This document shows, piece by piece, positions 11,434-24,519 of a DNA stretch of 64,000 nucleotides. The DNA comes from Balaenoptera acutorostrata (lineage: Eukaryota; Chordata; Mammalia; Artiodactyla; Balaenopteridae). Location: positions 77,649,985 to 77,713,984 of the forward strand of contig NC_080067.1 in the NCBI RefSeq assembly GCF_949987535.1. The letters are read 5' to 3'. The first letter of the stretch is position 1, and each line of letters opens with the position of its first letter. A program made the translations under genes and the position numbers. The notes under the pieces were generated by a model. That model was not told the origin of the DNA and ran no database searches. It saw only the letters and a list, made by a program, of their open reading frames with translations.

Positions 11434-11554
11434 TTGGGTTGGCCAAAAAGCTCATTCGGTTAGCGAATAAGTTGTTCCATAAAGTTCTTCATGAAAATGA
11501 AAAATGTGTCTTTTATCTTTACTTAAAACCAAACAAACTTTTTGGCCAAGCCAA
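11434..11554. mobile_element. Mariner-type MITE, 121 bp
   Basis: Terminal inverted repeats TTGGGTTGGCCAAAAAG (11434-11450) and CTTTTTGGCCAAGCCAA (11538-11554) match at 16 of 17 positions and are flanked by TA on each side (11432-11433, 11555-11556). This is the mark of Tc1/mariner transposition. There is no transposase, so it was non-autonomous. Confidence 0.9.
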
Positions 11555-12399
11555 TATTTTTACTGAGATTTTAAGGTTCCAAAAATTATTCAAGTTACAA
11601 ACTTACATGGTTTTTTAGATTGGCCCTATCCCTATTTTTCCTGTAATCCCTACTATTTCTGGTGTATGATTTTGCTAACATAGGTATTTCAGCAACACCA
11701 CTAGCTCCTTCAACAAGATGATCTGGATACACACCTAAATTTGTTCCCTCTCAAAACTCCGCTAAAAACTAGAGAATTTTTTTAAAGGCAATTACCCAGA
11801 GCCCTTAATGGACAAAGTTGTGATAATCTGAATATGAAAAAAGAGTAATTCCCGCAATTAACTGGGACCCACTGTATTTACCAAAAATCCATGAGTGTAT
11901 AATGATATCCCAAAAAACACATATCTGTCCCCACTTAAGGTAGCTAATAAATCAACCAAATGTGGTAATTAAAAGTAAAAAATTAAGCATTTTATTAAAG
12001 TAACTAAAAAGCTCCGTTGATGAAGAAAACCTGTATTTCAGACAGGAATGCAGACGAGAATGACAGAATTAGAAAATCATCATTTTGTAATTCCTAATGA
12101 AATTACAAATTCAGTTATAAAACTATTAGATGAATGGTTGATGGAGCATAGATCTTATAGGGTCAAAGTAACACAAAGTAGATTTTGTTACACAAAATAA
12201 CAAAGTAGACTGGGAACAAGAAAGGAAATGTAACATGACAATGGAGAGATCATATTGTCATCTCCCTAATCCAATGTGTCTGCTTCATGTTCACACAGAA
12301 GATTTTAGCATTAACAGTGGCTGGATAACAATATTGTATGTCTCCTGTTGCAGCATGAAGTATACACATCATCTATGTTGCAATCTATGAGAAGGAATT

Positions 12400-12800
12400 C
12401 TATAGGAACAAATAGCCCTACCTTTTCAGAACGTCATTGTTATGAAAAAAAGGAACTGTTCTAGATGGAAAGACAAGGAACATAAGACCAGATGCAATGC
12501 CCAGTCATGGAAGAGATCCTACTTTGTAAAACAGGTTGTAAAAGACATTTTTAGGACAACTGAAGACATATGAATATAGACTGGGTTACAGGCGATATTA
12601 AGAAATTACTATTAAGTGTGGAATGACATGATATCTCTAATCTACTTTAAAAAACTTAAGCTTTTTTAATTAAAAAAATTAAGACATTTATCCACAAGAA
12701 TAGGGAGAACAGGAAAGAAAATAAGAGCAACAAAACTTGGGGAGCTGAAGAGTGGCTGGATGAATGGTAACTGAGTAGACCAAGGTAAAATCTAAGGAAA
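12400..12800 (+). repeat. Decayed interspersed repeat related to 10560-10990
   Basis: Shares the motif order GTTGTAAAAGACATTTTTAG, GGACAACTGAAGACATATGA and GAATATAGACTGGGTTACAG with the class of repeat seen at 10680-10760. Family not assigned. Confidence 0.35.
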
Positions 12801-13336
12801 TAATAAGAAAAATCTACGAGTCCATCAATTTATATCACATAATATTCAAAGGACTCAAGGATTTATACCAGTTATCTTGAAAGTGGGGATGAAAGTAGGA
12901 AGACTGATTGTTTAAGAAGCAGGTAGATCGAAGGTGCCCTCCCCAACACTGCCATTAGTGGACTGCTCTCTACAAAGACACACAAATGACTAGAGGTTTA
13001 TTCTCTGGGAAAGTAAAATGGAGAGTGACTGGATGGGGTTTACCTAAAAGGTGGAAGGCAGAGGATTAATGTATACACACCGAATGCTGCGATCCCCAGC
13101 AATTAGCTCCAAGCCAGCCCCTTATCCCTATGCAGGAGATTGGCGAGTCTTCTCTGGGGAATCTTAGCTGAAAAGACTCCAAAGACCCTAACTCTGGTTG
13201 TTCCTCAACAAAATGGTCCACACTTTGCTGAAGCTCACAGTCAACGAAGTCCTAACTGTGTTCTCAGAGCTTCCAAAGAGGTTCGTCCTTAACTTGCAAC
13301 CATGAGCAGATTACCAGAAAGCCAAGGAAAGCCCCT

Positions 13337-13512
13337 AATAAAATGGTTCTCAACATTGCCTATACACAGAAGTCATTTAGAAAGCTTTTAAAAATATTGA
13401 TGCCTGGGTCCCAACTCCATTCAATTGTTCTGGGGTGGGACCTAAGCACTGGGATTTTTTAAAGCTTCTTGTGTTATCATCATGTGCAGTCAAGATTAAG
13501 AACCACAACTCT
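13337..13512 (+). mobile_element. MER5A-like hAT MITE
   Basis: Starts AATGGTTCTCAACATTGCCT, has CCTGGGTCCCAACTCCATTC and ends near AGATTAAGAACCACAACTC. This is the pattern of Charlie-derived MER5A. Confidence 0.7.
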
Positions 13513-13549
13513 AACACTGCATGTATGCAAAAAGAACAGGTTTATATGT

Positions 13550-14060
13550 ACAAACATTCAGCAAACAAAAAGGAACTCTTGGAAATTAAATATGTGCTAG
13601 CAGAACTGAAATATTCAATAGAAGGTTTGGAAGACTAACTGATAAAATCTCCCAGAATGCAGAACAAAAAACACAAAAAATAAGGAAATCATAAGACCAG
13701 CCCAGAAATTTCAGAAAAAGAAAACAAAGAAATTGGAGAGGAGGAATACTAAAGACTGGTAAAAAGAAAGACTCCAACAACAACTCTAGAAACAAGAAAA
13801 ACTGCCATTAAAATTTTTAAGAATAATCATTTCCAACCTAAAAATTCCACACTCAACCAAACTATCAAACAAATGTGAGGATAGAATACAGACATTTTCA
13901 GACATGTACAGATTCACAAATGTCCCATTTTCAGGAAGCTAGTAGGAGGAAGTGGTGAGTTCCATTTCTTAAGACTCACTCATGGCCTTGCTCAAAAGTT
14001 TGTAAACTCACTGGGTAGCTAAAGCCAGACTACAACCCAAGACTCTATATTCAGCTTATC
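13550..14060 (+). repeat. HAL1/L1-like decayed stretch
   Basis: The block with AACCAAACTATCAAACAAAT, AGGATAGAATACAGACATTT and TTCAGACATGTACAGATTCA resembles ORF1-region sequence of HAL1 or old L1. There is no usable reading frame. Confidence 0.35.
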
Positions 14061-14444
14061 TTCTCCAGGGAGATTTCCACTAAAAATATGAGCTTTCCTT
14101 TTTTGCTTTTCACCCAGTTTTAATTTTAAATACCTTTCACATTCACTGTTTTATTAGAATAATAAAATATTTGGGGAAAAATACTTGCATCAGAATACCT
14201 GGGACACATTGAAATACTGGATTAAACATAAATATATATATTAAATGTATATTAAACATATATAAAATGATAAAGAGAAATAAACAAGAGAAATTGAATC
14301 TACAATTTAAAAATAAAACCCATTTCAATTACAAAAAAAAATCATCCTCCATAAAAAAGAAAGTTATAATAATCATGCAATGTTGCAACTAAAATTAGAA
14401 ACTCTGTCAATATATCACTTGGTATTGCAATATTGTTTACTAAC

Positions 14445-14550
14445 CTCCGATTCATCACCCTTCTCTCTATAAGCAGTAGCAATACTGGTCTGAACAGCCT
14501 TAATCCATGCCTGGCGCAGCTTTTCAGAATCTGCCTGAAGCATACAACTT
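14445..14550 (-). CDS. ACAP2: ACAP2 exon, C-terminal helix of PH domain (about residues 337-372)
   Basis: 106 nt: one base completing Lys, then SCMLQADSEKLRQAWIKAVQ and TSIATAYREKGDESE. The LQADSE..RQAWI.A.Q run is the capping helix of the PH fold with its conserved Trp. Acceptor TTTTTAG, donor GTTAGT, which departs from the consensus at +3 but is otherwise normal. Confidence 0.96.
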
Positions 14551-15163
14551 CTAAAAAGAAATAACATTGTTTTCTCAGACACTAAATTAAACCAAAAAAT
14601 AAGAAGGTTTACTTTTTTGTCCACTTTGCTATTTAATAATTTTCTAACAAAAACTAATTTCTGTTGAAAGGTTTTATTTCACCTATCTTTACGACAGGGT
14701 ATGTTCATAAAGAAATCAAGGAACCAATGAAATAAATTACCTACTGAAAACAAATCACCCATTCCTGTATATTAAAAAAAAACCCAAAAACAAAAAACTT
14801 TAAATTTGCCACATAAAATTACATTAATTTTTTCCATTGGGTAGATATATGAAATGATAGTTATCAAAGAAATTTATCTGATATATGACTTCAGTTCATT
14901 ACCATGACAGTTAATATGTTTTCACACGGCCACATCAATCATCTTTATAGAATTTAAAGAATACGATACTGGGTAGAAGTTGTATAAATATCTGACTTAA
15001 TACGTGTAATCATTAACTATTAAAATTTATTTTTAGAGCACTTTTTTCCTCTTCAGCTCATATAATCAGAACTGCAACACAAATCTCTCTGTATTCTGGA
15101 AAATTCTTTAAGACAAGCTATAGAAACATAAAAGCAACTCTCAAATTCTTTAGAACCACTCAC
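14551..15163 (-). other. ACAP2: ACAP2 intron, 613 bp
   Basis: AT-rich sequence with no recognised repeat or gene. Confidence 0.8.
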
Positions 15164-15264
15164 TTTGTTGGAGAGACCACCTCAAAGCAGAATCGTCGTT
15201 CTATGTCCTCACAATGTTTCACTGTGCAGAGCCTTAGATCTTCCACCACCACAGTGGGATTATC
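15164..15264 (-). CDS. ACAP2: ACAP2 exon, PH domain (about residues 304-337)
   Basis: 101 nt: DNPTVVVEDLRLCTVKHCED, then IERRFCFEVVSPT and two bases of a split Lys codon. The RRFCFEVVSP segment is the central PH strand typical of ACAP proteins. Acceptor TTGTAG, donor GTGAGT. Confidence 0.96.
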
Positions 15265-16538
15265 CTACAATAAGGAAACAAAACTCCCATATTTATCAAC
15301 CTAGGTTTTAAATACCAACTACCAATAAAAACATACTTAAAAACAGTACTTGAAATAAATGGTCTAATTTTAAAGGTTTATATTTTATCTTATTTTAGAT
15401 TAATAATAGGAGTTATCAACATAGATATAACTAATAAAGGTAATTCTGCCCTGTTAATAATTTTATCTGCCTCATAAAACTGCTGTATAAGAATTAAATG
15501 AAATAGTTTATATAAACTTAGTCCAACACTTGGTAGTTAATTAGCAAGTGCTCAATAAATGTTAGCTTTCTGTTCATTTTCTTCTATTTTCTTTCATATC
15601 GATTTCTCTCCTGATCCTTACTCACATATAATAAAAGCTACTTTCCTCCAAAAAAAGAAGCCTTTCATGAGTCAAGTTTAAATAACTGAAAGAAAAATAA
15701 GAAGCCTATACGTGCTTCTTAAAATACCTAAGAAAATGAGAAATTTTTAATCATTTTTTAGTACTTAATAAAAAAATAAACTCAAAACCAAGCTTATCAG
15801 AGTAGAAATAACCATGGACTAATTAGTTAGAATAAAGAACTTGTATGGAATAAACCTGCTACCATAGAATAGCAAGTAAAATTTCACTTTGTGTCATCTC
15901 AAGAGTAAAGTGGATATTTGAAATTTACAGTTGAATACATCATTCATAAAGGCTAACTAGGTAAAAATCAAGTCATCAATTAACTAATAGTTCTTTTTCT
16001 CTAATTATCTTTAACATTCTCAAGTCACATATAATCTCATTATGCCTTTCCATTAAATAAAAATACCTCACTCTTAAAATCAGGTTCAGGAAAACAAATA
16101 TGTAAAAACAACATTAACAAATTTAAAGGTTTCTATTTAAATTAATTCAAGCTTACACTTCAATGTAATTAATAACCTTTCTCCATTACCACTTTTGGCC
16201 CTAAGGTGATATTTCTTAAAAGGCACCCCTTCCTTCAGCATCAAAACAGTACTAGGGAATTCCTGTCTCACAGCTGGACAAAGAAACATGTGAAGGAATA
16301 AAAGTAATAATCCTGGGACACAGAAAAATCCATCTCAAAGCTAGGAACTAAGAATTCAGGACACAATGTTGACACTTTCCACTTCTGAGTCCTCTTATAC
16401 ATACCCAAACATAAAACTAATAAACAGTAATCTTGCACACATGCATATTTATGGACTTCAATGATTTACCAAAAGGAACAGTTAAAAAACTTAAACTGGA
16501 GACTCAATGGGTTTTCACTTAATTAACAAAACACCTAC
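15265..16538 (-). other. ACAP2: ACAP2 intron, 1274 bp
   Basis: A MIR-like 3' end in plus orientation lies at about 15470-15580. Otherwise nothing recognised. Confidence 0.8.
15470..15580 (+). mobile_element. MIR 3' portion
   Basis: GCCTCATAAAACTGCTGTAT, AAATGAAATAGTTTATATAA and AAGTGCTCAATAAATGTTAG follow the order of the 3' half of a MIR SINE. Confidence 0.7.
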
Positions 16539-16590
16539 CTTAAACTTTTTCTGGTAAACCAACTGATTATTCTGTATTGAAAACCAGCGT
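16539..16590 (-). CDS. ACAP2: ACAP2 exon, PH domain, 52 nt (about residues 286-303)
   Basis: One base completes the Arg codon begun at 24304-24416, then 17 codons RWFSIQNNQLVYQKKFK. This is the RW(F) strand of the PH domain. Acceptor ATTTAG, donor GTAGGT. Small exon with exact phase agreement on both sides. Confidence 0.95.
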
Positions 16591-19500
16591 CTAAATAAAT
16601 ACAAAATAGATTACATTTTCACAAACATAATTTATTTCAGTTGTTGTTAGAAAAGAAATATTGGGGAAAGCACTAGAAAATCAGTTTATGGTATTTATGT
16701 TTTTAGAAGTGCATTGTTTTGTTTTGCTTTAGATAAACTGATGTTAATGAGATAACTACTGAAAGTAAAAAAACAATTTCAGGCAATTTTAAAACCACAG
16801 ATTAGGAAAATAAAATTACTATATTTTGATTCATTTTTATGTCAGAAATTTATATCCTAACAAAAGTTGTCATCCTTTATGTCATTACCAAATAATAATT
16901 GTTTTAAAATAAAAATTTAGCTTTTTGAGCTTCCTCAAAAATAACTAAATCTTTCCCCCCAAATAATTTGCTTTTGTTATAAAGTAGAAATAAAATTATA
17001 TTATAAATAAGACTTCATTTGTATACAATAAAAGACTGAAATAAATGGTGCTTTGTTTTCAACCTTTCTGAAGCGAATTCAGCAAGCGTTTGATTTGTTA
17101 AGCAAAACAGAAAATTGTATCATCCTTTTAGAACTGACATCACAGGAGATAGTTGCCAATTCACTTGGGCTTACTTTCATGTAAAATACTTTTAAGCAGA
17201 ATAATCAAAGTTATGACTAAAAATGAGTCACCCAACTATTGTTCTGCTCATTACTATACATTAATTGGCAAACACTTTACTTGCAATCTTCTTTCGAAGA
17301 AAAAACTAAGTTACGTATGGCATATTTACTAATTCTAATTTATTAAAACAGTAAAAGGACCTAAAAAGACTTACAAAAAAAAAAAATCACAGCCAAAAGC
17401 CATTCATAAAAGGAAGCAAAAATTCTCATCAAGCATGAAAGGTAAAACAATATTTGAGTCATTATTTTAAAATTAGTTTCATGTGAGATGATTTCTATCA
17501 TAAACATTAGTTATTAATCTATTAGCAGATAGAGATTCTACCTTTTCATTGATACTAATACAAAGCACTAAAAATTGTATTTAGACATATTTAGAATTTC
17601 TATTTTAAAAAATTAAGTTAATTCTCCAAAGCTGAGAAAATGATTAGATGCTTTTCTATTTTTAAGCTAGACAGATTGTTAGGTTTTCTTGCTATTTAAA
17701 AAGGTATCACCTTTACCATTAAAATAGAGACTGTTAAATAAGCATCTAGATAAAACCAAGTGGGTTGTCTCTAAATGCAAATCATCAAGAGGTGAGCTAG
17801 AAAAGGAAGAACTTCTGGGTCTCTTTGCTTTGGAACACATGATTGGTTAGAAACGTTAAAGGAAATACCTCCAAACAAACAAAATGGTGCAGCCCTGCCA
17901 CATGGGATGACATGCAATGGAAACAATCTCTGATATTGATTAAAGTGTTTTTTAAAAAATCATTTGAAGTAGGGTAAACCATATTAATAAAAATTCTTAT
18001 ATTTTATATATAGTAATCGTGTTATATAATTTGATGAAAAACTACACAGAATTTTATTGCACAATGGAAAAACATCCATGTAAACTTTTCATGCTTCTGA
18101 GGTCTTCAAAAAATAAATTTCTTTTGACCTGCTGAATCTTAGAATAATAGCCTCTAAACATAAATAACAAAATACCAGATAAAAACTTACGTTTTTTTTT
18201 TGTGAGAGACAATTTCCTCTGATTATTAACTTTATAGATCATTTGTATTTCTGAAACTCAGTTCCCCTACCATCTATCTGCTTCTGGGTAACTTTCTCAC
18301 ATCATCAGTTTTTGTACACACTATAAATTCAAGACACTATAAATTCATCTTAATTTGACATATCCTAAGGAAAAAAACCCCACAATATATCCTAGGTAGA
18401 AAAATATTTTAATTACTAAGATCAGTATGTCTTATGATACTATCTCCCCTCCTCTGCCATTAAAAAAAGAAAAAAGAGCTAACTTTACTCATTTACATTG
18501 ATGAAGACCTTAATCAGGTAAGTAAAATAAAATATAATTTTAAATTGCTCCTGTAGGATAATCCTAGTTATTATTAACAATTTTAATAAAAGGAAAAATG
18601 AGACAGTTCATAGTCTATGCAATATGGAAAAATACTTAATATTCCAAGTTCATGCTACCTGCAATTTGAAGATTCTTTAAAAGATAATTAAATAATAAAA
18701 AAGACAAATGTTGGAAAGCATTGTGCTGACAACTACACTATATTCTGCAAGATTCACAAACTGACCACAAAGTCAAAATATAAAACAGTTTTTAAAAAGG
18801 AAAATTTCTTGGTTTTAAGAAAACTAAGACACCACTTTATATCTATCTCAAACTGAGGTAACTCAACATAATAAAGATTTTAGACCAAAATATTACATTC
18901 ATAAACAAATATTATTAATTTTTAAATACCAATGACAGCTGTAGGATGACAAAATTTTGGGGGGGAGGGAATACATTAAAAAATAAATCAAGTACCTTTT
19001 ACAATTTTTGAGCACTAGTTCTGGAACTCAAAATCAAGAACATGGGTAAAAGTCAGACTTCTAAATCTGTAGAAGCTTTATCACTAAAACTATACAGATG
19101 ATGGATTCATGCACATATTTGGCACATAGGTGCCAAAAAGGTGAACACTTAACAAAATTAAAAGCTTGAACATGTATATGTTCCTTTATCTAAAATTCAA
19201 TTTAATTTTTCACAAGGAAAAAGACCAAAATGGTAAAACAAACAAAAGCTAGGAACTGATAATGTTTCCTTTAAACATAATTAATAAGGTGATTACCAAA
19301 GGGGCTAATTCCTAATTACTGTTTAAAAAATTTAAAAAGCATTTACTAGCTTATTTCCCTTAAAAAATACAGACATATATATATATAAAGGTATTCGTTA
19401 TTACTCAATCTATATCTTCTTTGGACAATTATATACATATCAAATGTTCTTTTCCAGATTAAAACAAATTGAGGAGATAAGCAATGAAAAGGTATAATTC

Positions 19501-21652
19501 CATTCCTCAAATAAGATGTTTACATTTTCTTCCCAATTTAAAACATGAGACTTTATATCCATTGCAAGTAATCCAACTGAAATGCAGGTTAATTATGAGC
19601 TTTCTCGTGCCAAAGAGGAAACTGGAGTAAGGTAGGGGTGAGGGGAAGGAAGCCATTTGGTACCTGATATGATCGGGCTTTTTCCTGTCATGTGAAAAAA
19701 TGGGGCAGGATTAAAACATAAGGGAAAGGTGGTAAAAGAATGAAAACGCAAATGTGCAAAATAAGCAAAAGACTAGCATGATATGAAAATAAAGCAAGAA
19801 TTAAAGGAACCAGCTTAAGCTCATAAACTAACAAAAGAGTCAAAAGTATCTGTTGCATTTTGCTCACATATTATACATACATGCATTTATACAGTTAATT
19901 CCAACTCTTAGGGATCTGAAATGCTAATATTTCAGAAATATTCAAAATTTTCTTCAAAGTATTATGGTATAGAAGGTTCTGGTAGGACTTAGCACACTCT
20001 GCTATTATTTTCTGCCTCTATGGTCATGGCTATAAAATATAAAGAGTACCTTTCCTCATCTTAAAAATTTAAATGAAATAATCACTACAGTTATATATAT
20101 ATATAAACCTGAAACAAATGAGAACTTTCCATAAGGAAAAGTTCCTCCCATCTGCTCATCCTCTTTTCGTCAAATGATAGTGGAGACTCTAAGGCCACAC
20201 ATAAGTAGAGTTTATCTTTAATCTATACACTTCTTGTCTGTATCTGTACTAGATTAAGATACTATATAATACATTTTATGCTTTTAGCTATATTTTCTAG
20301 TTCAACAAAGACTGAGCACAGCATGTAATTATTCAACTTTATTCGTTTTAACACCTCACTACTAAATAATGTTAATATTTAATTATTTTCCTTGTTCCTT
20401 CATCTTTTCTAAATTTATCATTAAAAGCAAAAGAGATATACAGGTATTAGTAATCCATCTAGCACTGACTTGAGCTTGAAGTAAAGCTGCCACACTGAGA
20501 AGATGGCCTGGTATGGAAAGACTATTTTGTAGATATCACATCATCAAAAAATGTATATTATAGACATATAAAAATCTTAAGAGACACCACAAACCAGAAA
20601 TCTGAAACCAACCAGAAACAAGCTCAACAATTCACATAAGACATAAAACGTTTCACTCCTTACGCTATTTCAATCATATCACACAAAATACCATCTCTTT
20701 GGTTAAATTTTAGATTATAGAATGATGCTTTCAAGATATACTTAGATTTTATGAAACACAGGGTCAGGTTTTAAAACTACCTGGGAATTTCTAGTCAAAT
20801 TCACATTTCCCTCAGGAAGATCTTTTTAAAAAGTTCATTTTGAAAATACTGTATGCTTCTACTCCATAAAACTATAGACAATGGCAAATTTGTCATCATA
20901 TGATTGGCACCTTATGGTAACTACAAGAAAGTATGTTTCCTAAAACTAATCCACAATTAAAAAAAAAAAAAACTTAAACAGTGGGCAGAAAAATAATCTG
21001 TACATTTGAACAGTTGAATTCCTGGATTTTTAAAGTTAAGGCACAAATATCACAAATACACAGTCTTTTATTCAGAGGCTCGTAGAATATATTAAATCAA
21101 GCTAGATAGAGAACTAACTAGAGAAGTAGGGCAGAATCTGGAAGTCATATACAAGTAAAGGGAAATTATTTGCACGTACTTCCTAAGATTAGATTTTTGC
21201 TAACCTCATATAAAAAAATTTAGATACATTCCAAATTTTTAAAATTGAAAAGCAGAAGAGAATTCTAAATAACATTTAATAGATAACTCTTTCTTTCTTC
21301 TCCCTTTTATAGTTACTGACCTATAACCTAGAAAACACTTAAGACTTTTGTTGCAAGGTTTTGACTTTTGTTTTTGTTTTTGAAAAGAGATTTGTATAAT
21401 GTTTATATGCTATATTCCTTAGAAGTCTCCCTTTAACTACTATTGCCATCAAAATATTCTTTAAAGGCATATGAAAATGAAATTAATTTTCTATCCATAA
21501 TTTATTCCTAATAATACAAACAGATTAGAAAGGTTTTTAAAAACATTTTTAAGCTATTTTTTTGTTGTTGTTATTTAAGTTGTATTTTGTCTTAAATACA
21601 GATTGTTTGGAATTTCCATAGCAAGTTTTTTATTTATTTCTTTTTTTGACAT

Positions 21653-21790
21653 TTCCTTTATGTTTTATTTTTTTTGGCCTAGTGGCATGTGGTATCTTAG
21701 TTCCCCGACCAGGGATCGAACCTGCCCGCCCCTGCACTGGAAGCGCGGAGTCTTAATTCTGGGTTGATCCACTGTCTTCTGACCTTGGCT
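21653..21790 (-). mobile_element. Older short tRNA-type SINE
   Basis: Reverse complement contains CCAGTGCAGGGGCGGGCAGG and GGTTCGATCCCTGGTCGGGG, a tRNA-derived head and body, followed by AAAAAAAATAAAAC. Clearly diverged. No target-site duplication found. Confidence 0.75.
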
Positions 21791-21822
21791 GTCTCTTGAC
21801 TATCTGCCATAGCAAGTTTTTT

Positions 21823-22175
21823 TTTTTTTTTTTTTTTTTAAAACACTGAGTTTTAGGGTGGTTTCTTTTCTTTTCTTTTTTTTAAAGATTGATTGATTGA
21901 TTGATTGATTGATTGCTATGTTGGGTCTTCGTTTCTGTACTAGGGTTTTCTCTAGTTGCGGCAAGCGGGGGCCACTCTTCATCGCGGTGCGCGGGCCTCT
22001 CACTATCGCGGCGTCTCTTGTTGCGGAGCACAGGCTCCAGACACGCAGGCTCAGTAGTTGTGGCTCACGGGCCCAGTCGCTCCGCGGCATGTGGGATCGT
22101 CCCAGATCAGGGCTCGAACCCGTGTCCCCTGCATTAGCAGGCAGATTCTCAACCACTGCGCCACCAGGGAAGCCC
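21823..22175 (-). mobile_element. CHR SINE with composite tail (apparent 3' transduction)
   Basis: The reverse complement is a normal CHR copy (B box GGTTCGAGCC) followed by (AATC)n, an A/G-rich tract, then 26 bp of non-SINE sequence and a second poly-A. The whole unit is bracketed by CATAGCAAGTTTTTT at 21808-21822 and 22176-22190, so the extra tail arrived with it. Confidence 0.9.
21889..21915. repeat. (GATT)n microsatellite in SINE tail
   Basis: About seven GATT units that have grown inside the tail of the minus-strand CHR SINE. Confidence 0.95.
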
Positions 22176-24303
22176 CATAGCAAGTTTTTTAAAAAGCCAG
22201 GTTTTGAGCCTCAATTTTGTCACAAACCAGCTGTGTGACCCTGAATGAGCAACCATCTCCCTGCACTTCCATTTCTTTACTAAAAATTAGGCTGTTAACT
22301 ACAATCTATGATTCTAATCAATAACTGTCATCCTATCACACAGAAATGGCATCTCCTTTAAAAAATGGCCTCATTTCCAAAGTTACTGTCTTCCTTACTT
22401 GGCAAATGATAGGTATCATATCTACAATTAAGAATTTAATAGTTATTCCCTACTTGATTTTAGTTATGTTTTAATGTCTATGCCAATTAATAAAATTCAT
22501 GAAACATATAATAAAAAACCAAAAGGTCCATGCTTAAGTCAGTTAATGTTCTTCCGTTGTCCTAAATGGGAATGCGATTTTCCACTAACACTTACTGTGC
22601 TTCATTTTGAAGTCTGAGAGCATTTCTGATTGGAGTAGTCCATGGAAGTTCATTTCATTTCTTCTTAACATAATGGTACAGTTTCTATGGATTTACTGTA
22701 TTTTCACTGTGTTAAACTTTAAGAAGGTTGTTTTGAAATCTGAAGGTTAAAATTCAATTCTAACATTACCTCATGAAACCATACTAGTTGAAAAACCTTT
22801 ATTATAAAAATTTGACAACCACACAATTTTAATTTCCTACTCTGGCTATGGAAATTTGCCAGGAAAGGCTTAAAAGATTATTGGCTTAATACAGAATTTT
22901 AATTTTTCATTTTTACTTTATAATAGTTAAAACATTATTTCTTAACCAGACCATCTAGTTGATCCATCTATATTCATGTATTATTTTTAAAGTTCTACAT
23001 AACTCAAAGAGACTTAATATCAAATATAATCATTATTCTTTCCAGTTTATATTCACTCTCAAGTAAAGAAAAATTATTTCAAATACAACACACCATGTAC
23101 CAAATATCTGACAATATCGAATGCTATGGAAGTACTCAATGTATCACTGACATTTGAAAATATCAATAAATGTTTTTTCTATAACCTCATCACCAAGGAC
23201 TCAAAATTAGTGCACAAGGAATCCATTTCAATGTATTGAATATCCAAGCATAATCGTTTCCAGTTAAATTAACAAAAATGTATACTAAATTAAACTTACC
23301 AAGAAAATTCTATTTATTTTGCTAATGTCCATTTTTTTAAAAAGAAAACAATCTATCATTAAGTGAATTCATATCTGTTCAAGCAGCAAATAAAATATAC
23401 ACATTCAACCAATAATATAATAGTATATCAATTAACCAGAACCCAATACTATTTTCAATTATTACAAAACTGTTCTAACTACTCTTTTTTCTTTTTGTGA
23501 GAGGCATCCTTGAATAAAAGACTAATCACTGCTATTCAAAAGAATGATCCTGAGACAATCCAATCTTTTTTTTGTTTTTGCTTTAATGTCTGAAATTATT
23601 CCACTTTATTAATACATGAGAAAATATAATAAAATATTTTACACATTCATTCAAAAGACATTTACTGGATCAATATATACAAAAATCAGTTTAGAAAAAA
23701 AAATTTTAAGTTTTCAGTAGGCATCAAGTTTAGAAAAAAGGAGCACCAGCTGCCATACACACTTCACACATAAAAACAATTCCATATCCTAAAACTCCTG
23801 ATTAAAGTTATTGCAAAGATCCAAAGATCAGGATCACCTCACTTAAAGATTCACAAGCCAAAATTAAGTAAAAATGTACATAAACAGCATATAGGGGAGG
23901 AATCCAAAGGGGGAAAAAAAAAGCTCACTTGTCATATTCATCCATTATATTCAAAATATAATTTGCAATCAGATCTATTTGGTAACAAATACGGGAGGAA
24001 GCTCACATTTAAAAATTTATTCACTGTAATGATCAGTCACTACAGACCAAGCAGTATAAAAAGTATCCTTGCTTCCTGGTTTAAACTTCGCTTAAATTTT
24101 AAAATTTAGAATTACTACTGTTACTTTTCACTTGCTTAAGGCCCCTTTCCTAGAAGGGCATCTTATCTTCAATGGACTGGGTTCAGGAAAGTTACTAGGG
24201 ACTGTGAATTTAGAGAATTATGAAGGAAAGAGTTGCCAAACCACAGGGAAAGTCAGAAAACTGAGAATATGGAAAGAGCAAGACTAGATTTGAAATATAT
24301 TAC

Positions 24304-24416
24304 CTGTTCCAAGTTTTGAAGGCATTGCTGGCTCGTTTGAACAGATAACCTTCCATAACAATGCCATTTGCAGCATCTACATTATATTCTAGCTTAGAAT
24401 CATCACTGGAGAAATC
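24304..24416 (-). CDS. ACAP2: ACAP2 exon, start of PH domain (about residues 249-286)
   Basis: 113 nt. It reads DFSSDDSKLEYNVDAANGIV then MEGYLFKRASNAFKTWN and two bases of a split Arg codon. The stretch from GIVMEGYLFKR is the first PH strand and its basic phosphoinositide-binding loop, and KTWNRRW is the typical second-strand signature completed by the next exon. Acceptor TGTCTAG, donor GTAATA. Confidence 0.96.
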
Positions 24417-24519
24417 CTAGACAAAATAACACATTAAAAAGTTCATATGATTTTTACTGATTTCCCTAGACAACAAATCTATCCTAGAGAAACAGCTCAA
24501 ACAGTAAAAAGCTTTGTAT

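Larger units (their letters stand above)
8409..14444 (-). other. ACAP2: ACAP2 intron, 6036 bp
   Basis: Contains an L2-like stretch (8475-8720), a CHR SINE (9546-9863), old repeat sequence (about 9890-10990 and 12400-12800), a mariner MITE (11434-11554), a MER5A-like MITE (13337-13512) and a HAL1/L1-like stretch (about 13550-14060). The purine-rich part 9180-9480 could not be named. Confidence 0.85.
16591..24303 (-). other. ACAP2: ACAP2 intron, 7713 bp, mostly without recognisable repeats
   Basis: Very AT-rich. The clear inserts are an older tRNA-type SINE (21653-21790) and a CHR SINE with an extended tail (21823-22175). Short TA runs occur at 19374-19387 and 20093-20104. For 16600-21640 and 22200-24300 I see no gene, RNA or repeat I can name. 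Confidence 0.85.

Noticed and set aside
14143..14328. Hydrophobic minus-strand frame next to the 14445-14550 exon
   Set aside because: It is intron sequence rich in T on the minus strand. No splice link, no conservation known.
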